Positions 20,098 to 30,479 of a DNA stretch of 55,000 nucleotides are shown piece by piece. The stretch lies in the NCBI GenBank assembly GCA_016946835.1, contig JACVTC010000085.1:510001-565000 (forward strand), read 5' to 3'. Each line of letters opens with the position of its first letter. Positions within the stretch are counted from its first letter, which is position 1. The notes under the pieces were generated by a model, which was given only the letters and a program-made list of their open reading frames with translations, was not told the origin of the DNA and did no database searches. This stretch comes from Neocallimastix lanati (nom. inval.). Lineage: Eukaryota > Neocallimastigomycota > Neocallimastigomycetes > Neocallimastigales > Neocallimastigaceae. The position numbers were made by a program, and so were the translations under genes.

Positions 20098-20958
20098 TGT
20101 AACGAAATCTTCATGTTATGGTTCGGGTTTTATTAGAATTTTATTTAATTATTTATTTTTAATTTTTTTTCTGTCTACATTTTAATTATTGAAAAACTTC
20201 ACTTATTTATACTTTTTGAAAAAAAATAAATATGTAAAGCCTTTCTACATTTTATTATCATATTTAAAAAAAAATATTTACTATTACTAATTACTTAAAA
20301 TTTTATATTAATTTAAATTAACTAATTCATAAGTATTTTTATTTTAATAAATTTTGTTTACATAATTTTATATTATTTTTCATATACTAAAACTAAATTA
20401 TTTAATATATACGAAAAGTAACAAACAAAATTTAAAAAGATTTTACAGAAAAATAAAGTTATTTTAATCAAGAATGTTAATATAATATTCTTATATTTTA
20501 TATAAAATAAATTTAAAAACTATAATATATTTAATATTTATTATTAATCAATTAAGATTTGATTTTATTTGTGGGGAATAAAAATATAAAATAATCAATT
20601 TAAAAATAAAATAAAATACTAAAAAGAATACAAGTTTAATATTGATACAATATAATAATAATATAATAATATATTTGAAAATAAAAATAAAATATTAATA
20701 TTGATAATAAACACTTTAATAAAATAATAAAATTTAAGGTTAAATTATAGATATTGATATTAATAATAAAAATATAAAATTATTGATAATATTTTAGAAA
20801 CTTTTAATAAAAATATAAAAAAAATAAATATATTTAGAAAATATTTTAGTATAGAAAATATAGTAAAGTAATATTAAGTAAAGAATAATATAATGGATTC
20901 TAAAGTAAGTTGAAATTCTAATTAATAATCCATTATATGTTCGTTCTTTACCATTCAG

Positions 20959-21470
20959 TGATAAATAACAAAATTAATAAATCTTAAAAATATATTATAC
21001 ATAAAATCGAAACTAACCTTAGCCAAGTTTAATAATAATTTAATAAAATAAAAAAAAAAAAAAAAAATTTAAAAATTAATTAATTAATTAATTAAATAAA
21101 ACAAATAAATTACACTTAAAAATTACATTAATACTCAGATATGAAAGAAATATTATATATTTTTCAAAATAAAAATATTAAGATTAAATTTAAAATAAAA
21201 TAATTAATTTTTATAATTAGTTTTATAATAATTTTTATAATTAATTTTATAATTAAATAATATTTTTATAATAACAAAATTAATTAATTTAAATAACAAA
21301 ATATTTTTAATTATTTTTATAATAAACAAATTTATTTATTTTATTATTAATTATTTATTTTATTATTAATTTTATTACTTTTATTTTATTTAATTATTCT
21401 TTTTATTTATAAATTATAAATAGTTTAATTTTAAAGAAAAATATAAATACTTGTAAATATTTCATGTAAA

Positions 21471-21501
<31 letters not shown>

Positions 21502-21735
21502 TAATTTTATAATTTTAATAATCACTTTAAATTTTGTAATGTTTAATAAATTTTAATAAAAGATTTATAAAATAAAATATTAGAAAACAAGTGTTCTAAT
21601 AAACCAAATTTTTAGTGTTATTTTTAATAAAACATTTTTAATTCATAAATAACTTATATAGTTATTATTAAAATAAATTGAAATTATCACTTTTTAATTC
21701 TATATTAAAATTAAGATAATTTCTAAAATTTATCA
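20959..21735 (+). repeat. Solo LTR E2 (777 bp), inserted in LTR G
   Basis: Starts TGATAAATAAC and ends TTTATCA, like E1. Target duplication TTCAG is at 20954-20958; the right copy is seen once el2b is removed (TTC at 21736-21738 continues as AG at 28759). TATAAATA is near 21440. The interior differs considerably from E1, including runs of TTATTA and A. Confidence 0.75.
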
Positions 21736-21738
21736 TTC

Positions 21739-22525
21739 TGGTATGGTTCATATAATTTTAGGAATATAATAATAATTAACACAAATAATAAAATTACAAT
21801 AAAAAAAATAATTTGTTTTAAAATCAATATTTATTTATTTAAATTTATAAAAGAAAAATAATAATATAATTATTTATTTAATAAAAAGAAAGTTATTGAT
21901 TATATTTTATTTCACTAAAATTACATGTATTTATATTTTTTTATCAAATTAAAATTTGTAAAGCCTAACTATTTTTTTAATAAACTAATTACTAATTATT
22001 TTTATAAATAAAACATTTAAATTGAAATTGAATTATTATTTTAGTTAATAATATTATTGTTATAAATAGTAGTTATATATTATTGAATTATTAATTATTT
22101 AATAATAGTTTAATACTAATATATATAAAATAAAAATAAAGAGATTATACAGAATATTTTATTGTGGTTTAGTTAAATTTAGTAATTAAAAATAAATTTA
22201 AATTGATAACGAAAATTTTAATAACTAATTAAATAGATTTGATTATTTTCAATATAACATAATACAAAAGAAATATAATATTAATATATTAAGTGGGCAA
22301 GGACAATATTCTTGGCTAAAGATTTTTAATACATTATAATGGAATCGGATCGATAATTCAAAAAGGAATTATAAGTTAATTAGTGATTTATTAACTTATG
22401 ATTTTTATTTAGTGATATTTGAAGAATGTTGGAAAGTTCCAATTATATAGAATAGAATAATCTATAAGGTTAGAATAATTTATATTATTCTAGCACAATT
22501 AGTATTATTTGTTCATTCTGTATTA
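21739..22525 (-). repeat. el2b 3' LTR
   Basis: 787 bp. Its U5 end has the same variant as the 3' LTR of el2a. One private substitution (GAATGTTGG on the plus strand near 22424). Confidence 0.93.
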
Positions 22526-22548
22526 AGATGCCCCCGCTAAGACTCAAG

Positions 22549-25500
22549 CTAGGTAGAAGCTGAGTTAAACTTGACAATATTTTTCAAATGAACATTACGA
22601 TTCATTTGTATATTAGTAGCAGGATCAGCTAAAGTGACTGTATTGAATTGTTTCTTTACCACTTTCATAGGTCCAACAAAGTAAGGTTCTAATTTAGTTC
22701 GATTAAAGTTTCTTACTAGTACTAAATCACCTGGTTTTATTCTTTTAGCTTGATTCATACTGGTCTTTTCTTCTCTCCTAGTAGCCCAATACTTCGAAGT
22801 ATTTTTGATATTAGATGCGGCCTCCATTACCCATTGGTAGTGTGATACAAATTTTTCCAGTAGAATTTCGTCAGAAGACTTATTTATACCCTTAGTTGGT
22901 CTGGCAGCAATGTCAAAAGGTTGTTGGTCCTCCCTTCCATAAACTAATTCAAAACTTGAATGGTTGGTGATTGAGTTTTTAGTAGTTCTTAAAGCCCAAA
23001 GTGCAGATGGTAAAATTTCATCCCATTCTTTGTGTTGTTGTTCTAGTAATCGTAATAATTTTCCAATTTCTTTATTACGATTCTCAACTAAACCATTGCT
23101 TTCAGGATGATATGGAGTGATAAATTTAACATATACATCATATAAATCAAGGAAGATTTTTGTCATATCTGATGTAAATTGTGTTCCATTATCAGTAGTG
23201 ATAATTTGAGGTACACCGTGTCGAGCAAATACATTAATTAAAAATTTTATCACATCCTGAGAAGTAACATTTTCAGTGGGCTCTGCCTCAACCCATTTAG
23301 TAAAATAATCAACCACAACGATTATATATTGATTATTATTTCTGGTTTTACTTAGAGGTCCTATAATGTCCAATCCTAAGTGTGTAAATGGTCCTTCCAC
23401 TTCAGTTGGTTTATCTTCCGTTGGTTCAGGGTATGGTTGAGATTTATTTAATTGACATTTTTCACATTTACCTATAATTCGCTTAATGTCATTAACCATA
23501 TTGTTCCAATAGTAGCTCTTTTTCAAACGTTGGTATGTCTTGTAATAGCCTTCGTGTCCTATACTGTGTGCTTGAAAAATTAATTGAAGTTTTTCTTTTG
23601 TATCTGTAACTAATTTTCTATAATTATTGCCATCAACAAAGTAGTCCACACCATCAATTGTCGTAAATTTTTCTTCAATAAATTCCTTAATGGTTCTTGA
23701 AAGCAGGTTTTCATCTTGTTCTTTGATAATTTGTGTTGTTAAGATAACTTTTTCTTTTTCATTTTTCATTCTTGATAAAGCGTCTGCAACAACATTATTC
23801 TTCCCAGCTTCATATCGTAAATCAATTCCTAACATACTGACAGTCAAACACCATCTTGTATGGCGAGAGTTTTGTGGTTCCTTATTTTTAAGTAATCCGA
23901 TTAAGGGTCTATGGTCTGTATATACTATAGTTTGCTTAGGATTTCCCATAATATAAGATTTTAATTTATTAATACAGTAAATTAGAGCAGCACCTTCTAG
24001 ATCCGTAATTCCATAATTCTTTTCCGATTTAGATAAACTTCTACTAATATAATGAACCGGATGCTCCTTTCCAGTTTCATCATCCTTTTGTAAAAGCACA
24101 CCGCCTATTCCATCATAGGAAGCATCTGTTCTTATAATAAATTCTCTATCAAATCTAGGAAATCTTAATATTGGGGCATTGATTAATCTTTCCTTAAGAA
24201 TTTTAAAACTTTCTTCTTGTTCCTTTTTCCATTCAAACTTAATACCTTTTCTTAATAGAGTGCAGAGAGGAGCAGTAACTTTTGCAAAGTCCTTAATAAA
24301 ATTTCTATAATATCCAATGGCTCCTAAAAATGATCGAAGTTCATGAATGTTAGAGGGAGCCTTCCATTCTTTAATAGCTTCAACTTTGTTTTCCAATGGA
24401 CTTAAACCTTCTGAGGATACTTTATGTCCAAGTACTTCTACTTCAGTTTGCATGAAAGAACACTTTTCGATATTGATTTTTAACTTATGTTCCTTGAATA
24501 TTTCTAAGACTTGTTTAAGATGTTCTAGGTGTTCTTCTTCAGTTCTTGAGTAGATTAAAATATCATCGATAAAGTTATAGACGCATTTTCCTATTAAGGG
24601 AAATAGTATACGGTTCATTTCTCTTTGGAATGTAGCTGGAGCACCTGTTAAACCGAAGGGCATTACCTTGAATTGGTAGTTTCCGAACTTAGTTGTAAAG
24701 GTAGTGATTTCAACACTATCATCATCCATTAATATTTGATGATAACCGGAATAAAGATCTAATGTTGAGAAGATTTTTGCTCCATCTAAGCTATCAAAAA
24801 TTTCCTCAATATTTGGTAAAGAATAAGAATCCTTCTTAGTTGCTTCATTTACTTTCCTATAGTCAATACACAGGCGCCATTTACCGTTCTTTTTAGGCAC
24901 AAGTACTACTGGTGATGACCATTCTGAACATGAAGGTTCAATTAATCGTTTATATATGAGTTTGGTTAATTCTTCTTTTAAGATATCTGTTTTTAATTTA
25001 CTAAGTCGATAAAATTTTTGTTTAATAGGTTTAACTCCTTCCTTAAGAATAATTTTGTGTGGTGATAAATCTGAAGGTGTTAATTCTTCAGAAGAAGTTG
25101 CAATTATATCAATATATTCTTCAAGTAATTTAGTAATAGCTTCTCTATAATTTGAATTAATTGTACTTTGAAAAACTGTGTCATATATATATTTTATGGG
25201 TGGTAATCCTTCAATCGTTTTCAATTGTTGCTTAGCTTCTTGGTGATTCAATGCCTTGATTACACATAATAATTTTTCTTCGTCATCATATTCATTATTA
25301 ATAGGTGCAATTTCTTCAATTAAACCTTGATCATTAAATCGACAAAGACTATATCTAATTGGATGAATAAATAACTGGTTATCAATTTGAGTTTTGAGGT
25401 TGATTAATATATCATAGAATGGATCCTCCTTGTCTATAATTCTACACGTAACAAGTAGTTCTAGTTCATTAATTTTTACGGGAACTTTGATTAACACATC

Positions 25501-26547
25501 TTCTGAGTAATCATCATTCATTGTTGCTAAACGTATTCGTCCTGCACTAACTCCTATAGGTTCATACTGATAAGGTAATTTATCTAAAAATTGCTTTGTG
25601 ATAATACTTAAGTTGCTACATGAATCTATTAAAGCCTTACCACGAACTCCATCTACTATTACATCAACCATAGCAATATCATCTTCTTGTGATTCATGAT
25701 GTTTACTTTTATATGTATGATCTATATTGTTCGTTATTATTGTAGTAGCACACATATTATCCACTGCACCTGAAATTTTAGTATTATTCTTTTCTAATTT
25801 AAGTCCTTGTGATACTTGAGACCGTATCTTTGGAGCAACGTCCAATAATTGTCCAAATGTAATATTGCAATTACTGGAGTTTAAATCTTTGATCACGTCA
25901 TAACTATCACAATCAGTTTGCATTTGTATTCTTCTTGGAATTCTAGTTGGCATAATTTCAGTTGACTTTTCTGATGATTTTTCTTGAATTAATTTATTTA
26001 AAGTTTGTTTAGAATTATTTCCTTCCTGAGAAGTTTCTTCATTAATAACATTAACATTACTATTATTATTATTATTTTCCACAGAAGTACTAGTACTAGC
26101 TCTTTCCTTATCTCTTAGCTCTTTCTCAATTCTCTTTTCTTTTTCTATTCTAGGTTGAACCATAATCGAAGGATGTAATTGAGTTGTTGGCTTTTTGACT
26201 GGTCGCGATGTTCCCCTTAATTGATTTTCTTTTTGTTTTCGTAAACCTGAAGTAACTATTGGCTTAGGATCATCTCTTAGACTACGGTGAACCCTCTTTT
26301 CTCTTTGGTCACTAGTCTCTTCATCTTTATGATTTGCCTTTCTCTTTATAACGTTTACTAAGTAATTCAATTCTTTGGAACCATCCGACTTATCATCAAA
26401 ATCTTCGTAATAATCCGTAGTAGTACCTTCTTGGAAATCAGCAGTTTCTTCATAATCATCATCTTCTTTTAAGTCAACTATTTTGGGACGATGGCAGACT
26501 GAAGCAATTTTTTTGACGATGGGAGTGCTTCTACTCCCTTTTAGTGG
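22549..26547 (-). CDS. el2b Pol polyprotein
   Basis: Pol reads from the frameshift site at 26547 down to 22549 and encodes the same protein as el2a by eye. The protease D-S-C site is at 25618-25626, FIDD at 24562-24573, and integrase D, D, E codons are near 23370, 23193 and 23085. It is uninterrupted. Two intact pol genes in inverted orientation can supply enzymes but also let a transcript fold into a 7-kb double-stranded RNA if both are read through. Confidence 0.95.
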   Translation of the reverse strand, partial: PLKGSRSTPIVKKIASVCHRPKIVDLKEDDDYEETADFQEGTTTDYYEDFDDKSDGSKELNYLVNVIKRKANHKDEETSDQREKRVHRSLRDDPKPIVTSGLRKQKENQLRGTSRPVKKPTTQLHPSIMVQPRIEKEKRIEKELRDKERASTSTSVENNNNNSNVNVINEETSQEGNNSKQTLNKLIQEKSSEKSTEIMPTRIPRRIQMQTDCDSYDVIKDLNSSNCNITFGQLLDVAPKIRSQVSQGLKLEKNNTKISGAVDNMCATTIITNNIDHTYKSKHHESQEDDIAMVDVIVDGVRGKALIDSCSNLSIITKQFLDKLPYQYEPIGVSAGRIRLATMNDDYSEDVLIKVPVKINELELLVTCRIIDKEDPFYDILINLKTQIDNQLFIHPIRYSLCRFNDQGLIEEIAPINNEYDDEEKLLCVIKALNHQEAKQQLKTIEGLPPIKYIYDTVFQSTINSNYREAITKLLEEYIDIIATSSEELTPSDLSPHKIILKEGVKPIKQKFYRLSKLKTDILKEELTKLIYKRLIEPSCSEWSSPVVLVPKKNGKWRLCIDYRKVNEATKKDSYSLPNIEEIFDSLDGAKIFSTLDLYSGYHQILMDDDSVEITTFTTKFGNYQFKVMPFGLTGAPATFQREMNRILFPLIGKCVYNFIDDILIYSRTEEEHLEHLKQVLEIFKEHKLKINIEKCSFMQTEVEVLGHKVSSEGLSPLENKVEAIKEWKAPSNIHELRSFLGAIGYYRNFIKDFAKVTAPLCTLLRKGIKFEWKKEQEESFKILKERLINAPILRFPRFDREFIIRTDASYDGIGGVLLQKDDETGKEHPVHYISRSLSKSEKNYGITDLEGAALIYCINKLKSYIMGNPKQTIVYTDHRPLIGLLKNKEPQNSRHTRWCLTVSMLGIDLRYEAGKNNVVADALSRMKNEKEKVILTTQIIKEQDENLLSRTIKEFIEEKFTTIDGVDYFVDGNNYRKLVTDTKEKLQLIFQAHSIGHEGYYKTYQRLKKSYYWNNMVNDIKRIIGKCEKCQLNKSQPYPEPTEDKPTEVEGPFTHLGLDIIGPLSKTRNNNQYIIVVVDYFTKWVEAEPTENVTSQDVIKFLINVFARHGVPQIITTDNGTQFTSDMTKIFLDLYDVYVKFITPYHPESNGLVENRNKEIGKLLRLLEQQHKEWDEILPSALWALRTTKNSITNHSSFELVYGREDQQPFDIAARPTKGINKSSDEILLEKFVSHYQWVMEAASNIKNTSKYWATRREEKTSMNQAKRIKPGDLVLVRNFNRTKLEPYFVGPMKVVKKQFNTVTLADPATNIQMNRNVHLKNIVKFNSAST

Positions 26548-26553
26548 TTTAAA
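26501..26553 (-). promoter_or_regulatory. el2b -1 frameshift signal
   Basis: On the minus strand TTTAAAC is at 26553-26547, followed by the same GGGAGT/ACTCCC stem and GAAGC/GCTTC pseudoknot pairing as el2a. Confidence 0.9.
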
Positions 26554-27458
26554 TGATTTTCATAAAACTTCTTGCGGTTATTTTCCAATATAGAATTTAA
26601 TTTAGGACAGTTTCGTTTGGTATGTCCTTCATTGCTACAAAACCAGCAAGTACTAATTTTCATTTCTTTCATCTTGTTAGTGAGATTTTCTATAGATACA
26701 TTTTTGTGGGTTTTTGGTTTGTTAAAATCATTTGAAATGTTCTTATTAAAATTACTTTTAGAGTTAAGGAGATTGTAACGAGTCTTATCATAATATTCAG
26801 TACTATTTTTAATAGATAAACGATCAACTTTTTCAGCTATAGCGAATGCTTTGGTAATAGAAATATGGTCTTTAAGCATAACCTTTCTCCATGCGTCAGG
26901 ATTATTGGTTAAGGAATCTGCATAATCTAAAACACTAATTTTTCTTCTTCTCTTTTTATCCAATTTATGGTACAAAGATCTATAACGGACATTAAAATCT
27001 TTAACTTTCTCGTTCTTCTTTATTTTCATGGAACGCAATTCTCATAACAAGTTGGTTTGATCTTCTTTAAGTCCATAGAAAGTCTTCAGATGATTTATGA
27101 TTTCATCAAGGCTTGGGTAGGTGGTAGTAGATTCACTTTCTTCATCATCTTCTCCTTCACTATCGCTATCGAAATCAGAATCTTCATCTTCAGTAAGGTC
27201 ATTTCCATCTTCTAGTTCTTGGATAATTTCTCTTGGTTCTCCAGAAGCCGTTAATATACAAGCAGTAAAAATAGTTTCAGGATCCTTGATATGTTGGTAT
27301 TTTATCCATGCCTTTAACTCATTTGCCCAGGAGTTGATGTCAAGGTTTTGTTTAGTAAGCTTTTCAAAATCTTTTAATTCTTTCTTTAATTCTCTGAAGC
27401 TAAGCTTACTTTCTGGAGTACTCTCTGTTGGAGTACTGGAAGTACTGGATGTTCTCAT
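26541..27458 (-). CDS. el2b Gag with the same in-frame TGA
   Basis: ATG is at 27456-27458, TGA at 27042-27044, and the final TAA at 26541-26543. The sequence matches el2a Gag, including the TGA, the acidic serine-rich stretch and the CCHC knuckle. The presence of the stop in both copies means it predates their separation, or was spread between them by gene conversion. Confidence 0.85.
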
Positions 27459-27967
27459 AAAATAAAATTTATTGTATCTATAGAATGCTAAACCTCGTAA
27501 TGTATAAATTGTTATAAAAAAGTAAAAATAAAAAAAATTAAAAAAAAATAAATCTTTTAACTAATAAAATTATTAATTATTTATTATTATTAATCACTTA
27601 TTAAATTATAATAATCGTGCAATCTGATAGTACACACTGTCTGACGTGCAGCTTACCTCTTGAAAGGTGTCATGCCACGCGTGTGCCACGGTTACTATTT
27701 TCAATATAAAAAATAGCAGTCCAGAGCCTACTAGCCCAATTACTATGTAGGATAAACTTAACCCGGAAATCTATGCACGAATATTAGTTTAATTTAATAT
27801 TAATTAATATTTTTAACAATTAATAATAATTAGTTAAAAATATAAAAATTGTTTTCTTTTTTAAAAAAATATTTGTTTTATTAGAAAAATTATTTATTAA
27901 TATTATAATTTTATCCCCAATGTATTAATTTATTATTATATTCCCCGATATCTCCACCAATTTTTCA
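27459..27967 (-). other. el2b untranslated leader and primer-binding site
   Basis: Mirror of the el2a leader: primer-binding site TGGTGGAGATATCGGGG at 27959 downwards on the minus strand, GC-rich island at about 27612-27782, palindrome CACGCGTG at 27676-27683. Confidence 0.6.
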
Positions 27968-28754
27968 TGGTATGGTTCATATAATTTTAGGAATATAATA
28001 ATAATTAACACAAATAATAAAATTACAATAATAAAAAAAAAATAATTTGTTTTAAAATCAATATTTATTTATTTAAATTTAAAAAAATAATAATATAATT
28101 ATTTATTTAATAAAAAGAAAGTTATTGATTATATTTTATTTCACTAAAATTACATGTATTTATATTTTTTTATCAAATTAAAATTTGTAAAGCCTAACTA
28201 TTTTTTTAATAAACTAATTACTAATTATTTTTATAAATAAAACATTTAAATTGAAATTGAATTATTATTTTAGTTAATAATATTATTGTTATAAATAGTA
28301 GTTATATATTATTGAATTATTAATTATTTAATAATAGTTTAATACTAATATATATAAAATAAAAATAAAGAGATTATACAGAATATTTTATTGTGGTTTA
28401 GTTAAATTTAGTAATTAAAAATAAATTTAAATTGATAACGAAAATTTTAATAACTAATTAAATAGATTTGATTATTTTCAATATAACATAATACAAAAGA
28501 AATATAATATTAATATATTAAGTGGGCAAGGACAATATTCTTGGCTAAAGATTTTTAATACATTATAATGGAATCGGATCGATAATTCAAAAAGGAATTA
28601 TAAGTTAATTAGTGATTTATTAACTTATGATTTTTATTTAGTGATATTTGAAGAATATTGGAAAGTTCCAATTATATAGAATAGAATAATCTATAAGGTT
28701 AGAATAATTTATATTATTCTAGCACAATTAGTATTATTTGTTCATTCTGTATTA
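27968..28754 (-). repeat. el2b 5' LTR
   Basis: 787 bp. Its first part matches the two 3' LTRs, while its U5 end carries the variant otherwise found only in the 5' LTR of el2a. Confidence 0.93.
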
Positions 28755-28771
28755 ATTCAGTTAGTAAAATT

Positions 28772-28843
28772 AGAACTTTGGTTCAATGGTTAGTTACATT
28801 GACCATGACCAATACTTCATGGGTTCGACTTACACCTCAACCT
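28772..28843 (+). ncRNA. tRNA-like sequence with A and B boxes (decayed, possibly SINE head)
   Basis: TGGTTCAATGG (28779-28789) matches the RNA polymerase III A box, and GGTTCGACTTA (28822-28832) matches the B box at 9 of 11 positions. Their 43-nt spacing is that of a tRNA gene. An anticodon-arm-like stem ATTG/CAAT (28798-28801, 28810-28813) is present, but acceptor arms do not pair well. It is a tRNA relic or SINE-type promoter inside LTR G, not a working tRNA. Confidence 0.4.
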
Positions 28844-29387
28844 ATTTTGCATAAATAATTATTTTATTAATTATTTTATTAATTATTAATAATATTTTCT
28901 TGAATATTCTTTCTGTATAAAATTATAGAAAGTTAAAGATTCTTTCGGTTCGTAATTCAACCGAAATGAATTTAGAAATTCTTATTATATAAATTATTTT
29001 ATTCTTTTTTGATAAGATTCATTTTCATCAATTAAAATCTATATTCTAGAAACTTTACATTATTAATTATTACAAACATATTTCTAAATATTTCTTTAAA
29101 ATTATTTTTACATGTTAAAACTGTTTTTCCGTTAAAAGTATAAATAGTGCGAACTTCACGAATGAAAATATTTTTCTTCGTGCTTTTATTAATAATAATT
29201 AACGTATAAGTAATTCGAAATATTACCTTGTTGATTAATATTAATAATTATTTTAAATTTTATAATTAATAAAAAATATTTCTAATAAAACGAATTATTT
29301 ATACAGATAGTGTAAACCTATTGAGTTTTCTCCTTTCTGTGTTTCTATACCACGTCCCGCCGTTACAATAGAAGCACCTCCGTTACA

Positions 29388-29815
29388 ATCAAATATAATA
29401 AAAATTATTATTAAATATTCTTATAAAATTCTTTTATTAATATTAAATATAATAAAAATTATTATTAAATATTCTAATAAAAATCTTTTATTAATATCAA
29501 ATATAATAAAAATTATTATTAAATATTCTTATAAAATTCTTTTATTAATATTAAATATAATAAAAATTATTATTAAATATTCTTATTAAAATCTTTTATT
29601 AATATCAAATATAATAAAAATTATTATTAAATATTCTTATTAAAATCTTTTATTAATATCAAATATAATAAAAATTATTATTAAATATTCTTATTAAAAT
29701 CTTTTATTAATATCAAATATAATAAAAATTATTATTAAATATTCTTATTAAAATCTTTTATTAATATTAAATATAATAAAAATTATTATTAAATATTCTT
29801 ATTAAAAATTATATA
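29388..29815 (+). repeat. AT-rich minisatellite, right part in LTR A
   Basis: Continuation of the array cut by LTR G, about eight units of roughly 55 bp. It then runs into the unique part of LTR A. Confidence 0.85.
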
Positions 29816-30479
29816 ATATTTAAATCATTATTAATTCTTATTTTTATATTAAGAATAATAAAAACCTATTTCAATAAATATTTGATATAAAATACAGAAT
29901 TATAAGTTTCTGTATAATATTTTCTAAACCTTTGAAATAAACTAAAAATAAATCAAAAATCAAAAATAAATTAAATCTTTATTAAAAATAAAAATGAACT
30001 AAAATACAGAATTTCAATAATAAAAAAATGATCTAAAATACAGAAAATATCAATTCTGTATAATTCTCTCTCTGAAAAACAATATCAAGAAGAAGCTACC
30101 GCCCGGAATGCCCTTCGTGATACAATCTCTAAATTAATTTTTTATATTTTAATTTAATAAATGTTATTTTTTTTTTTTAAAAAAAATAATTTAAAATAAT
30201 AGTTAAAAATTAAAATAAAATAGTTATAATAGTTTTTTTTTTATAAAGAATATATTAATAATAAATAAAATGTATTAAAATAAAAGTATAAAAAGAAGAA
30301 TAAATTTCTTTCTTTTTAATACTTGGAACAAATAATTTTAATTTTAAATTTAAATAAAGAATATTTTAAAATTTAATTTTTTTCTTGTTTCCAAATTTAT
30401 TTTTATAGTTATGTGTTAATATTTATTTTTTTTTTTGTTTTGAATATCTTAGTGTTTCAACCCCAGCCCGTATCAATTT

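Larger units (their letters stand above)
21739..28754 (-). mobile_element. Ty3/gypsy retrotransposon el2, copy b, complete (7,016 bp), inverted
   Basis: Same length as el2a and apparently the same sequence over gag and pol, on the opposite strand. Any el2a position p maps to 33742 minus p. The target duplication is ATTC (21735-21738 and 28755-28758), different from that of el2a, so the two sites were entered separately. The 5' LTR is on the right (27968-28754), the 3' LTR on the left (21739-22525). Confidence 0.95.
20098..29387 (+). repeat. Solo LTR G, inserted in LTR A and itself interrupted
   Basis: Ends are TGTAACG (20098) and CGTTACA (29387), a 7-bp inverted repeat. The flanks ATCAA (20093-20097 and 29388-29392) are a 5-bp target duplication, and removing the insert restores the minisatellite unit. 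Its own sequence is 20098-20958 plus 28761-29387 (about 1.49 kb). TATAAATA at 29139-29146, about 245 bp before the end, fits an LTR promoter. A tRNA-like sequence lies at 28772. Confidence 0.75.
19613..30475 (+). repeat. Solo LTR A, interrupted by nested insertions
   Basis: Starts TGATACGGGG and ends CCCGTATCA, a 9-bp inverted repeat at the ends. Its own sequence is 19613-20097 plus 29393-30475 (about 1.57 kb, equal to LTR B). It is flanked by ATTT. It holds an AT-rich minisatellite and, near 30090-30122, a GC-rich stretch around CTACCGCCCGGAATGCCC. LTR G is inserted in the minisatellite. There is no internal coding region. Confidence 0.8.
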
